Shown: piece by piece, positions 42,858 through 54,110 of the stretch | How positions within the stretch are numbered: the first letter of the stretch is position 1 | Layout: each line of letters opens with the position of its first letter | DNA from: Flexamia atlantica | Lineage: Eukaryota > Arthropoda > Insecta > Hemiptera > Cicadellidae | Direction of reading: 5' to 3' | Assembly (NCBI GenBank): GCA_035578135.1 | Contig: JAQJVK010000002.1 | Location: 20,852,977 to 20,916,976 of the forward strand | Length of the DNA: 64,000 nt | Position numbers and translations under genes: made by a program | Notes under the pieces: model-generated | Database searches by the model: none | Told to the model about the DNA's origin: nothing | What the model saw: the letters and a program-made list of their open reading frames with translations, nothing else

Positions 42858-43048
42858 GTAAGATTAGCCTACTTATTGTCATTATCACTAACCAGTATTT
42901 TTATTTTTCTATTGATTGATTATTTTTAACCTAGCTCACTTAAAAATTAATCACAGCTTAACTATATGGAGTTAATACATATGACATTTTCATGAAGTAC
43001 TCCTAAGAATGAAAACTCTTATCAGAAAGTAGCCATTTTGTAATTAAT

Positions 43049-43855
43049 TAAAAGGGTTCCCCGTAAAACGTTCTAAGCTACAAAATTTCAAAATCGGAGA
43101 TATTCAGTGAAAAAGGTTCTCTATGAAATGAGCTACACCGTGGTATATTTTGTTTTGAAGATATTTGAGTTGGTAGCCCTGATTTCGTCTGTCAAAGTTT
43201 GCGTGCTTCGCAGGACTGCACGGACTTTCTGGGGAATAACCTTCTATTCGCCGAATGATGGAATCCTCGCCGATCGTAGCGCTGTCACCCAAGGACCAAA
43301 ATCGCGTAAATAAAAATAAAAGAGGTGAAGTAATTATTGGAAAGTGGAAGGTTAAGACCAGGAATGAATATAGAAAAGTTGGATCACCCTATATTTCAAA
43401 AACTAGGAAGCCAAGGCCTGGAAATTTCCCCCAAAAGAAGTGGGTAGAATAACGTTTTAAGCACCACATGTCATGTGGATAACTTTTAGCAAAATGACAT
43501 GTCGCTTTTTAGTAACAACATTACCCTTTTTTACTTTTACACCAATAAAATTGTTTTATATTCAGTTTTATTTTTGTTTCTGTTAGTATTCCTACACTCT
43601 CTGATTTCTTCCAAACTAGAAGAGCAGTCCGTAAGAGAACGTTTCAAGCGCCAGTCATTTAGAAATGCTTAATGGCAAGTACAAATTCAATATAAGGCTA
43701 CTTTATGATGTTATGAATAGGGTGTTAAAAACTTATACATGATTATAAGTTCTAACCTTAAAAAAACCGTAAATTTTAGAATTCAACTTTCAACTCTTGA
43801 TTACTCAAAACTAGGTTTTTGTCGTTTAGAACGTTTTACGGGGGACCCCTTCAAT
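43049..43855. mobile_element. DNA element with inverted ends of about 27 bp
   Basis: GGGTTCCCCGTAAAACGTTC at the left is matched, inverted, by GAACGTTTTACGGGGGACCC at the right, with small differences. The internal words AACGTTTTAAGC and AACGTTTCAAGC resemble the end motif and could be extra binding sites. The flanks read TTAA on the left and TTCA on the right, so a piggyBac-type origin with a mutated target copy is possible. No transposase frame is present. Confidence 0.65.
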
Positions 43856-43943
43856 TGGCAAAACTTGGATTGTCAATGCATTTTTCGTTCATGTTTTTGT
43901 TGCTTTGTTTTGTGATGGCGATTTATTCAACAATATATTGTGG

Positions 43944-44242
43944 TACACTTGGCGCATTATATCTTGACCCTTGGGAACCCTTTACACTTGAAGCAAGCGG
44001 AGTGGAGTGAAATTCATCAGGAGACCACAGCTGACACACAAAGCTGTACTAGCCTGACGTGATAGCATTTTCCAACAGCTGTCAGTGAACATCTTAATTG
44101 ACATTCGTAAACAAAATACAGTTGATGTTTGTAGAAATTTGTTTTTATATTGTTTGTTGTCAAAATTCATTGACAATAAACAATATCTGACAGCTCCAGC
44201 AATGGACTAGGCCAAGGGTCAAGATATAATGCGCCAAGTGTA
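43944..44242. mobile_element. TA-flanked MITE with perfect 29-bp inverted ends
   Basis: CACTTGGCGCATTATATCTT at 43,946 and its exact inverse ending at 44,240 form perfect 29-bp terminal repeats. TA lies directly outside both. This is the structure of a Tc1/mariner-class MITE of 295 bp. Perfect ends imply a fairly recent insertion. Confidence 0.9.
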
Positions 44243-44399
44243 ATTAGAAGGAAGGCTAACTATTTTTAATGTTGACGATGTTTTTAAAATAAGACTAGAG
44301 GCTTGAAGGGGCTAATAGCCCCTAAGCTTAATCCTTCTTTACTATAGTACAAAATACCTTCTTAGAAATAAGGCTTTTGGATCCAAAAAAATATGACTA

Positions 44400-44638
44400 T
44401 ATCTATAGCATTTGGTTTTAAGTTAACAAAGCAGACCTTTTTACATCCCAATGGTTTTAAAATGACAGCTATTTTACGTTATTTCTCATTTTATAGTAAG
44501 CTTAAAGCAATTTCAATATTTTCCCCGAGTCCCTGGGATGGAGACCTTCAATTTCAGCCCCCTCCCATCATCCTGCGACCTACCGAACGCCCACGATTTC
44601 GGCGCAAAAATTTCCCTTATGTAAATTTATATATATAA

Positions 44639-44693
<55 letters not shown>

Positions 44694-45130
44694 TCATTTG
44701 CTATTAAATCTGCATCGTTATAACATTAACTAAACAAACGTACTTAACTTTTTATAATTTTAAATTATGAAAAAACTCAAACCCTTAATTATTATAAAAT
44801 CAGCAAATCTTAAATTTCAAATATTTTTTGTTATAGTACATTGAACGTGCATAGTTAGCTGCATTTTGAAAAAATCCCACATGTCAACATCTACCATATG
44901 GCTTTGAATCAAGTAATAGCACCACATGTTTAATGTAAACAAAGCAGACGTTTTTCAATCCCAATTCACTTTAAACGGAAGATATTTTTAGTTATTTCTC
45001 ATTTTCTGGTATATTTGGACATAATCTGCTATTTTTCCCACCCACTGGGACCGAGACCTTTCATTTGAGCCATCTCTCATCATCCTGCGAGCTGTCAAAC
45101 TCTCACAATTTTGATTTAAAAAAATCGCTT
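44400..45130 (+). repeat. Diverged direct repeat of about 230 bp, two copies
   Basis: 44,400-44,625 and 44,905-45,130 share AACAAAGCAGAC, TTATTTCTCATTTT, a CTGGGA..GAGACCTT block and CATCATCCTGCGA in the same order. A TA microsatellite and AT-rich DNA lie between the copies. Confidence 0.65.
44626..44692 (+). repeat. TA/TATAA microsatellite
   Basis: A run of TATA and TAAATATATA words that ends in an uninterrupted (AT)n tract of more than 30 bases. Confidence 0.9.
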
Positions 45131-45672
45131 ACAGAATTAGTAATATGGATGTCTTGTTGAAAAGAGTTATTTATTGAAAATGAACTATTTTAACAACTAT
45201 ATCAAACTATTTAAACTACATTTAAAAATTTTAATTACTTGAAATGTAATCAAGTTAAATTTACAATCGACTCTCGCTAACTTGAAATCACAGGATTACA
45301 ATTTTTCTTCGAGCTATGCTTAGTTTGACTTAAACATAGTTCAAGTTACAGAGGTGATTATTGATTAAATTCAACTTTCAGAGGTAATTTAAGTTATAGA
45401 GGTAAACCAAATCTCGATAATTTAAGTCTGGATACTCCAATTAGTGTAATGCAATGATCAAATTATGATAATTACAGCAACATAGAGATATATTTTAGAT
45501 AGCTGGTGTCTCTGGATATAAAAAAAACTTTAAGTATCACTTTTTATTTACTTTTTTATAATTTTTAGGGGATTTTCCTTGTGAACCAGGTACCACTAAG
45601 AAATTGCATGGTTTTTAATTTAACATATAGTTTACTGAATAGAGTAGTAAAATAATAATAGTCTGCTTGAAG

Positions 45673-45810
45673 GAGGAAATAGTCAGCACAGCTCATCTTA
45701 CTGCAAACTACCTTAAATCCCAAAATTTCAAGAAGAAAGTTTATATTGTTGGGTCATCAGGAATTGCCAAGGAGCTAGACAATGTTGGAATCCAAAATTT
45801 TGGTGTTGGG
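45673..45810 (+). CDS. HAD-IIA phosphatase gene, coding exon 3
   Basis: The exon runs from an AAG acceptor with a weak pyrimidine tract to a GTGAGT donor, both in phase 0. The sequence begins Glu-Glu-Ile-Val and contains Val-Tyr-Ile-Val-Gly-Ser-Ser-Gly, the family's strand and turn in the cap domain. Residues 84-129. Confidence 0.9.
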
Positions 45811-46411
45811 GTGAGTGTGTCCCTGACTTTTAGAGTTAGATATATTTCTGTTTTTAGAGTTTTAATCGATGTATAAAAATGTGAGGGGTTTTATTTTTAC
45901 AGTCATATGCTTCAATATCGGCTTGACCGGTTTAAATGTTTTAAGTGTCAGTTTGAAGGTACCTGTTTCTTCATAAACCTATTTCTTCATATGTATATAT
46001 ATATATTTATTTATTTATTCATATATTTGCCAATAAGTTTTAGAATTTGAGAAAAGCGTGTCACTCAAGGACTGAAGTTTTGGAACAGTGACACTACCCA
46101 TCGACATTTGACCAAGCTCAGTTCACCTTGTTTACAACTGAGCATATGGTCATATGTTTTTAAATAGTTTTACAAGTAAACCAAAGCAAACTGGGGCTGT
46201 TTTGCAAGCAAAGCTGCAACTGAGTAATCTTTAATTTCTTAGTAGTGTAATGTATTTAATGTATGTATCTAGTAGTAGTATATGTTCATGTATTTCTTGT
46301 AGTGTCATGTATTTCTTGAATGCTTGAAAATTAATCAGATTAATGTTATTACTTGCAAGGTAAAGGAAACTGTAGGGCTTAAAACTTGTAGGAACAGACT
46401 GGCATAAAAAT

Positions 46412-46715
46412 ATAGTAGACCTTGATATTTTGACTCGATATTCAGACTTGACATAGTCTTACACCCAAAAAACATTCAAAGACTACCAAATATTTTGTCC
46501 AATAATATTAATCGTCCATAAAAGTTAATGAATCAGCCGTGCAATGATTTAGGGTGGTGGCATTTAATACATATTTAAGAGATATACAGCCTTAATTTTT
46601 AATGCTGCTATTAATGTTAAAATCCCATATACTCCCTAAGGTTTGACATTTTGATACTTCGACACCCCCCAAGTTCACTAAGTGTTGAAACATCGAAAGT
46701 CTACTGTACATTATA
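46412..46715. mobile_element. Candidate pogo/Tigger-like MITE
   Basis: AGTAGACCTTGATATTTTGA near the left end is loosely inverted at the right as AAACATCGAAAGTCTACTG then TACA. The ends resemble Tigger-like termini (CAGTAGAC-TTCGAT) but are diverged. Length is about 300 bp with no coding frame. Confidence 0.5.
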
Positions 46716-46735
46716 ATTTTTAATTGAAGTATAAT

Positions 46736-46980
46736 ATCTGTTTCGATGTATCGGCTAACAACAGAACACCCTAGATATTTTGTTCTTTTCGAAGATCGGC
46801 AGCTGGACCCGATAATCTATTTCAATTTATCAGCTAACAACAGTTCATCCTTGATACATTTTTATACTTTCTGATGACTTGGTAGCTGGACCTGACGATG
46901 ACATCGATCTCAAAGATAATATTTGACATTTTTCAATGACCCGGCAGCCGGACCCGATGACGACGTCGATCTCCAAGCTG
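46736..46980 (+). repeat. Tandem triplication of the exon 4 acceptor region
   Basis: Three diverged units of about 70-80 bases carry, in order, a CTAACAACAG word (units 1 and 2), a pyrimidine-rich stretch, and a CGGCAG/TGGTAG acceptor-like AG followed by CTGGACC or CCGGACC. The AG positions are about 46,802, 46,880 and 46,947. Unit 3 is the functional acceptor of exon 4. Unit 2 even keeps GACGATGACATCGATCTC, a decayed copy of the coding start. Confidence 0.65.
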
Positions 46981-47152
46981 GTGGCCGAGGTGAAGCTGGA
47001 CCCCGACGTGGGCGCGGTCGTGGTCGGCTTCGACGAACACTTCAGCCTCCCCAAGATGATGAAGGCCGCCACGTACCTGGAGCGCGAGGGGACTCTGTTC
47101 ATAGCCACCAACACGGACGAGCGATTCCCCACCGACACACACATCATGCCGG
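46948..47152 (+). CDS. HAD-IIA phosphatase gene, coding exon 4
   Basis: The exon begins Pro-Asp-Pro-Met in phase 0 after CGGCAG and ends ATGCCGG before GTAATC (phase 1). It encodes the core of the cap domain: Gly-Ala-Val-Val-Val-Gly-Phe-Asp-Glu-His, Lys-Met-Met-Lys-Ala-Ala and Phe-Ile-Ala-Thr-Asn-Thr-Asp (residues 130-198). Third-position C and G dominate here, unlike the AT-rich codons of the other exons. Confidence 0.93.
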
Positions 47153-47982
47153 GTAATCCGTTTTTATTCAAGGAGGTTAGAGTCTATACTGGAGTTACCG
47201 CAACAGTGCTTTAGTTGGTGAAAAAGGTACCCTTTCAGTTTGTCAGGTTGGCAGTATGAGAGGAAGTAATTAGAAATTTAGTAATGAAGTACCGTTTTTT
47301 AATACAAAAATTTAAAACTATTCGAATCTTAGAAGAATGACGAAAAATTTGAATCAGTTTATGTAAGTACGAATTGAATGATTAATATCAATCATCGTTT
47401 CTGTATTTTCCTAAATTGACATATGGGAACACAATTAAACCAATTTATGTCCTTTGAATCTTTGAAAATCTACTTTTATGTTCAATCAATGAAATTTACT
47501 ACAATTACTGAGTTGTTGCATTTTGGGTTAGTAATGCAAAGAACATAATTGCCAACCTAACAAAATCAAAGGGCCGTGAAAATACTATTCCACGTTATCT
47601 CCAGCATTGCATTATATAACCTACTTGGCCCGGTTGTTCAGTTATTCCTGTTCTCTTAGAGAATCCTGGCATGATGATTAAGCCATTCTTTGTCAACAAC
47701 AAGGCTATCGTTTCACCCATTGCACATTCGTCTTTAATTCATCTCAAAAATACATCAAGATAGTGTCAGCACCCTAAAATAGTGATCATAGCGATAGTCT
47801 ATAGTTGAGCTGCGGGAGGGTATGGATTTTTGGGGGGTGTGGGGGGAGGATTGCAAATAAATTTGCACTAATGAATAACTAAGATAATTTTTCGCAGGAT
47901 AGAAGGAATTAATATTGTAACTAGTAATAAACTGTTCAGCAAAAAGATACAATTTTCCATCATTTCTACTTATTGTTATTAA
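47153..47982. other. Phosphatase intron 4, first part
   Basis: AT-rich intronic DNA. A short G-rich run (about 47,829-47,853) has several runs of three or more G. No coding frame. Confidence 0.5.
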
Positions 47983-49403
47983 TAGGGGTGTGCGAATAGT
48001 GATTTTTGAACTCGAGCCGAGCCGAGCCGAGCTTTTTCAAAAGTTTTCGAGCTCGAGCTTTTTTGAGCCGAGCTTTTTAACAATCACTAAATTATTAAGG
48101 TATTATAAAGCTTGATTTTAATTTCAAAAGATGCAATAGACTAATTTTGTATACCTTAAGTGAAGTGAATGCGAGTTGAAAGCTAGAAAGCTTATCTCCA
48201 AAACAAGTTAATGATCTTATAGGTTCATCACTATTTTCATTTTGTATTATGTTACATAAAATTAATCAAACTGGCTAAAAAACTTATTTATGAAGAAAAA
48301 AGCAAATTTAAAATGTACATTTATTATTTGACTCCCCGATTCCACAATACTTTACTTTAATAAATAGTTAAAATTACATAATTAATTAGACTAGTTACAT
48401 ATAGGTACTACAATATTAATTTCAAGAGTTGAAAGAAGTAGATGAAAAGGTTTTAAAATGGTTATATCTAGTAGAAAAATATCATATTTACACTTAGTCA
48501 AACACAAGATTGATTTTTTGAATGTTCACAAAGTAAAGATGATTACAAATTAAATAGCAGTCCAGTCCCAATTGTGGCATAATATTCATGGCTAAACTTA
48601 TTATTTTAGAATATAATATATGCATTAAATAATATTTAATACTGTAACAACAATAATTTATTGCCATCCTAAAATGAGTGGCATTTCTAAACTTTAATGA
48701 AGAAAATAATGTACAGATAAAGAAATTTAGAAGAAGAAAGATCAGAAATTAGGACGGAATAAAGAGAAAGAAAGAGACAGCTACCTCTGTCACTCTCCTT
48801 ATCAGTGGCCAGGAGGGGGGGGGGTAGAGGTTGTTTACTAAGCCTCTGTCCCTATTTTTTGTCTCCGTCTGACTCGTGTGTGCGCATGTCAGAGAGCTGA
48901 GTTAATTAGGAGATAAGGAATCCTTACTACAAAATGCAAAAATACAAACTAAACTTACTTGTCATACAACTATAAATGACGGCTCATATTTTTTGTCTTA
49001 TTTTTCTAAATCAAATGAGACCAAAATGAAATTTGTACGATATACCGTTTAAGAGATAAGCCATGATAAAACAATAGACTTAAATGCTCTATTTCGTGGT
49101 TCTCCAAAGTCAACTAAATATAGCTCCGATTTCCGTCTAAATGGAGATAATATTTCTTGATACCTCTGCCAATGCCCTTCCTTATCACTAGGGAATATTT
49201 TTTGTTTGTTTTTTTTTGTGGGAAGGAACGCTCTTCCGGTTTAACGTGTCCAAAAATAGATCGCAACAATTATCTTTCCGATAAGGACTCTCTTATCAAA
49301 AGCTCGGCTCGAGAGACGAGCTTTTTTGAAAAAAGTCGAGCCGAGCCGAATACTGGAAAGCTCGACCAAAAAGCTCGACCGTTCGAATACTCGCACACCC
49401 CTA
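47983..49403. mobile_element. hAT element with 8-bp target duplication, 1.4 kb
   Basis: TAGGGGTGTGCGA opens the element and its inverse TCGCACACCCCTA closes it. The same 8-mer GTTATTAA flanks both ends (47,975-47,982 and 49,404-49,411). Subterminal regions are rich in GAGCCGAGC or GCTCGGCTCGA words on both sides, likely transposase binding sites. The 1,421-bp interior has no transposase frame, so the copy is non-autonomous. Confidence 0.9.
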
Positions 49404-49713
49404 GTTATTAATAAAAATGCAATCAATCCTAAAAAAAGTTATAATTGGGTGTTTGATTTTGTTTGAGGATTTTGCTTTGTTAAAAAAAGATTTATTAACA
49501 ATTATTATCTAATGATATAGCACGTATTAAGAAATATTTGTTAAAAACTACAACAAGTTAATGAGTAGAAAATTGGTAGCTAAATATTTGTTGAATGGTT
49601 AATGTGATTAGGTATTTTGGATAATAATAGCAGAAGTAAATTTTTATGTCTTGTTAGATTGTTTTGTTACCTTTTAAAGGCACCTTGTTTTATCTGAATG
49701 CTTGGTGTTGCAG

Positions 49714-49855
49714 GGACTGGATCTTTTGTAGCGGCAGTTAGAACATGTGCTGAAAGAGACCCTCTCATCATTGGGAAACCTGAAGCATACATTAGAGAGT
49801 ACCTAATAAATGAACACAAGATCGATCCCAGTAGAACGATTATGTTTGGTGACAG
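49714..49855 (+). CDS. HAD-IIA phosphatase gene, coding exon 5
   Basis: Acceptor TTGCAG and donor GTAAGA bound this 142-nt exon (phase 1 in, phase 2 out). It carries motif III, Ile-Gly-Lys219-Pro, and the first Asp of motif IV in Met-Phe-Gly-Asp244-Arg. Both are needed for phosphate and magnesium binding. Confidence 0.95.
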
Positions 49856-50797
49856 GTAAGAACCTCTCATGGATATTTTTGATTTGTTAGGAATAATTTC
49901 TTTTTAGTGACACTTAGTATTGCCTTGTCATTAATTAAAATAAAAAAAAACTAGGATCTTATTCAAAAAGAGCTTAGTGGTGTACCTTTCAATACAGCCC
50001 CATACGTATTCCTGCAGAGTATATCTGCAAAGAGACAAGAAGATATAAGAATTTAAATGGTGGTTGCCGTTAGGGACAAACTACTCCACACAGAGTGCAG
50101 CAGCAGCATTACACTCCATGTTAAAGGATTGAATTTAATGAGCTTTGACTGCTGTTGAAGATCTCTGGCTAAGATTAAAATTTCTCTTTTGAGTGAAAAA
50201 AAACTTACTTAACAGCTATCCACAAGGGCTAATTTATAATTTTAATTAAAAAAAATTACTATCTAAATTTTAAAAGTTACAATTTTGGCTAGTTTCAAAA
50301 ATATGTTTTATTTTTCTCAATGTGTTAGCAGCCCCTGTAGAAGAGTATAAAAAAGTTATTAACACTCCCTAATTTCACATATTTTTCAATCGGTTTTTGA
50401 GCCAAACTCATTGGATTTTTTTCAAAAATTGTAAAAAAAATGGAAAAAATTTGAAATATGGTTGTTTTCCTTGGGTAAATCCCACCAATGTGTCACTGAA
50501 ACATTGGTAGAGAGATTCATATAAATTATCGATTGCACCACCTTAGTAGTTGATGACAACAAAAATGGTCTGAGAATGTAGACTAGAATCTTTTGTATTT
50601 CAGCCCAAAATGTTTTGAGTATTAAAGAACATTTTTAAATCTTGAGACAATCCCTTGCCTTCCAATGACAACCATGAAAATAAGTGTGACTCCCCGTCAA
50701 TTTATAATTAATTTTTCAATTGAAATGATTGTGTGAACTGTTAAATAATATAATATTTGTTTACCAAACTTATTGCTAGTATAAACTTGGATTTTAG
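49856..50797. other. Phosphatase intron 5
   Basis: AT-rich intronic DNA without recognised features, ending in an ATTTTAG acceptor. Confidence 0.6.
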
Positions 50798-50975
50798 GTG
50801 TAACACAGATATACTGCTGGGAACAAGATGTGGCTTTCACACACTTCTTGTCCTGACTGGGGTCACTAAACTGGAAGAGGCGAAGAAATGGAAGGCGTCC
50901 TCAGACAAAGAACTGAATGCACTTGTCCCTGACTATTACACTGAAAAAATTGGTGACCTACTTCAACACCTGTAA
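50798..50975 (+). CDS. HAD-IIA phosphatase gene, last coding exon
   Basis: The split Arg codon is completed here and followed by Cys-Asn-Thr-Asp249, which finishes motif IV (Gly-Asp-Arg-x-x-Thr-Asp). It continues with Leu-Leu-Gly-Thr-Arg-Cys-Gly-Phe and Leu-Val-Leu-Thr-Gly-Val-Thr, both family blocks. TAA at 50,973-50,975 ends the 303-residue protein. Confidence 0.95.
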
Positions 50976-51652
50976 TTTAAGAATCAAGCATTGAATGTTT
51001 AATGTCTTTCAAAGGCCCTCTATAATGAACTTATTGAATGGGATTTTTATCATATTAATTTTTACTTTGTGATTGGGGAGGCCGGATCAAGCTTATTCTA
51101 GCCTATAAACTATTTATGTTTGTTAAATGTTCACAGTTGTTTAAGTTGTAAAACTAAACTTAAAAGTAATGGGAATATCCTGAAGGATCTATTAGCGCTC
51201 TGCACATAGCACTCAGAGAGGGCAGATATAGTTAGACCATGTGATTCATAGAAGTGTGATAATTAGGATGAGTCCAAGACTTGTTCTCACCCCTACCACT
51301 AAAGTTACAACCAAGTAACTGAATAGCTTTAATATTTTATGTTAGTAAATTTTTACTGCAATTGAGCTTCACTTGTGTACTATTAGTTTGTATTCATTGA
51401 TTTATTTACTATAATTTATATATGATGTGTTCATAAAAGTACTATTATTTATTTTTGTTTAGAATTTTATTTGGTTGCTATTATTAGACAATGACTAGAC
51501 AATGAACATTTAGTGTAAGTTAGCTTTGGAAATGCCTAATATTATTTATTAGCTGGCTTAAGTTTCATTCCTGCATTCCAAATGCATAATATTGAAGTAT
51601 ATGGGCCTTCAGAATCTGTCTCCAGAATTTTCATTGTAATAATTGTAGCAAA

Positions 51653-51658
51653 AATAAA
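51653..51658 (+). terminator. Polyadenylation signal of the phosphatase gene
   Basis: AATAAA about 680 bases downstream of the stop codon, followed within 20 bases by an A/T-rich stretch. The 3' UTR at 50,976-51,680 has no other strong candidate. Confidence 0.5.
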
Positions 51659-52063
51659 ACTCTGTAGTAAAATTTTAAATCATTAGTGTTTTTTTCAATG
51701 CCATGAATAATGGAAAGAAAAAAGTCCATTTTAATTGTACAAAAAACAATCTATGTTTGACTTTTTCCCTTAATTTAGTCAATTGATGTAAAAACACTAT
51801 TGATATGTGGTTTCAATACATTTTTTATCAGTAAAATGGATTGGTAAGTTACTAGTCTTTGTTTTTTAAAACTTGAAACCCTAAGATCAATTTAAACGCC
51901 AAGGTTTTGAGGGAGCAAATGGAATGAAGTAGTTTTTATAATTTTTTAACCCTAGAAGTTCTACATGTCGATGTTGCGATCCATTTGCAAAACGAATGTG
52001 TGTGGCGAGTAGTGAAGACGCCGCTATAGACGCTAGGGCCGTAGGCTTAAAGTGACAAGTAGG

Positions 52064-52320
52064 GATGGTCGGGTCCCGAAATTTCGGGAAATTTTTGGGA
52101 AAAATTAAATTCCCGATTTTTGGGCGGGATTTTATTTACTTCGGGAAATTTTCCGGGACGGGAACGTTTTAGCGATCGCAAATAAACAGCGGGTGTAGCT
52201 TTGCAAACCTCGTGATCGGCTGCAGAAAACGATCTTGAGTATTTTCCGATCGCGAATAAACAGCAAATCCAGCTTTGCAAAACTTGCGATCGTCCGTTAA
52301 AAACTATCGTGCCCTAGCCG
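52064..52320 (+). mobile_element. Left end of a composite hAT-like element
   Basis: TAGGGATGGTCGGGTCCCGA opens an end region with internal CCCGAAATTTCGGG palindromes. The first CGATCGC-rich minisatellite units follow from about 52,160. A degraded inverted counterpart (CGATCGCTAAAACGATCCCG then TCC, and ATCCCGCCCGAA) is found at 56,250-56,300, so the whole block 52,064-56,300 may be one expanded element. Confidence 0.5.
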
Positions 52321-53601
52321 GCCCAAGCCATTGCGGGGCCCTGGGCCGATCTGACTTGCGGGGCCCTGGGCCGATCTGACTTGCGAGGCCCTGGGCCGAT
52401 CTGACTTGCGGGGCCCTGGGCCGATCTGACTTGCGGGGCCCTGGGCCGATCTGACTTGCGGGGCCTTTTAAAGCCGTTGTGTAGGTGAGTGTGTAAGTTG
52501 TAGGCCTACAGCGCTTAGCGCTTCAATCTAAATTCCAATGGATTGTGTTATTGCTTTAGTGCTAATCTTTTATTTTTTTATAATTAATCTAATAACTGGA
52601 TGATAATATGAATTTGGAAGGATATAAAAAAGTTATAGGCATACATTTTTATCGGGCTTTATGGGCTGCCTTGTTTAATTGTGAGGAAAAGAACAAAATT
52701 ATTACAATTACATCATTTAAGGTCTTTGTTGCGAAATGTACTATTACAATATTTTGGAATATTGTACAAAAACTATATTATCGATTAAAAATCAGTCCTA
52801 CCGTGATATTTAATGGGAATTAAAGGAGACTGCTTGTTTTAAAGATAACTTATTTATTTTAATCCAATAAACAGAAAGGCAACTTTTCTTGCCTTTCTTT
52901 CAGCAAACTCGTATACGTACGAGTCATGAAAGATCATTCCATAAACCAAAAACCATGGCACGTTCAATTAACAGAATAATAAGTCCATCTGTAGACATAG
53001 TCTTTCTCAATATAGACACAACAACATTATGCACTTGCTACAGTTAGTAACAGTAAGGAAATGGCATATGAATCAAGCTTGAAAATCCGACAAGATTGGT
53101 TAAGTTTCAGGCCCCGACCCGAACTCAACCTACCTGATCCATTACAGCATACGTAACAAAATTTTAATAAGAGAAAATTGCTATTAAATTGGACATTCAT
53201 TGTCGCTTTTGTAGAAAAACATTACTTAATCACGGTAAAACACAACAGGGCGCACGTCATCCTGATAGTCAAATGAAAACAGACAGACAACATCGCGCGC
53301 AGGCGCAAACCACCTGCCGCACAGCGCTCAGCCACAGCAGACGACTGGAGTTGTTTCCCGAGATTTCCACAGCCTGTCTTCTTCCGAAATGCTAACATAA
53401 GAAAGGCCCCGCCATTGCCAATCCATATTCGTATATCTGAATTTGCACTGGTCGCGTTATCAACTTTTTAAATGATGTTATGAAACAGATAAAATACCAT
53501 CCATAATTTTAATTTGATCTTGAATATTTTTAGTGTGGGGTTCTCGAAAGCGCGGAGCCCTGGGCAGCTGCCCCGCTTGCCCTTGCGTGGGGCCGGCCCT
53601 G
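52314..53601. mobile_element. Candidate nested hAT element
   Basis: The right end GCCCTTGCGTGGGGCCGGCC then CTG is a typical inverted CAGGGCCGGCCCC hAT end. The left end TAGCCGGCCCAAGCCATTGC is a diverged counterpart. It splits the minisatellite arm into 52,160-52,313 and 53,602-54,110. No matching flanking 8-mer was confirmed. The frame at 52,608-52,823 has no known domain. Confidence 0.45.
52331..52465 (+). repeat. Tandem repeat, 25-bp unit, five copies
   Basis: TTGCGGGGCCCTGGGCCGAT plus CTGAC is repeated five times from 52,331 to 52,455 with one substitution (GAGGCC), then a sixth partial unit. It is very GC-rich and contains GGGCCC in each unit. It sits near the left end of a probable nested hAT element (52,314-53,601). 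Confidence 0.9.
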
Positions 53602-54110
53602 GTATTTGCCTATCGTAAATGCCGATCGTAAATAAACGGCAAATGCGGCTTTGCAAATCTCTTGATCGGCCGCGAAAACCATCGCGCGTATTTGCCAGAC
53701 GCGGATGAACGGCAAAAATAGATTAGCGTTGTTCGCGAACGGCCGCGAAATACGCTAGCGCGTGTCTGTCGTTCACGGATTAACGGCCGATGTAGCTTTA
53801 CGGAACTCGTGATCGGCCGTGAAAAACGATCGCGCGTATTTACCGATCACGAATAGACGGCAAATCTAGCTTTGCGGAATTTACGAACGGTCGCGTCTTT
53901 GCCTATCGCGGATTAACGGCCGATGATGCTTTACGAAACTCGCGATCGGCCGTGAAAAACGATCGCGCGTATTTACCGTTCACGAATAGACGGCAAATCT
54001 AGCTTTGCGGAATTTACGAACGGTCGCGTCTTTGCCGATCGCGGATTAACGGCCGATGTTGCTTTACGAAACTCACGATCGCGCTTATTTCCCGATCGTT
54101 GATAAACCTC
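53602..54110 (+). repeat. CGATCG-rich minisatellite, 133-bp higher-order period
   Basis: Units of about 66 bases combine CGATCGCG, GGATTAACGGCC or AATAGACGGCAAAT, a GCTTTGCGGAA or GCTTTACGAAA word, and GGCCGTGAAAAACGATCG. Alternating unit types give a 133-base higher-order repeat: GTCGCGTCTTTGCC recurs at 53,890 and 54,023. CpG is strikingly abundant for this AT-rich window. Confidence 0.8.

Noticed and set aside
46923..47171. Alternative-frame and antisense ORFs over 46.8-47.2 kb, up to 108 codons
   Set aside because: They shadow the GC-rich phosphatase exon 4, which has family motifs and matching splice phases.
47829..47853. G-rich run considered as a regulatory G-quadruplex
   Set aside because: It is short, irregular and within an intron next to transposon insertions. 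Nothing links it to a promoter or splice site.
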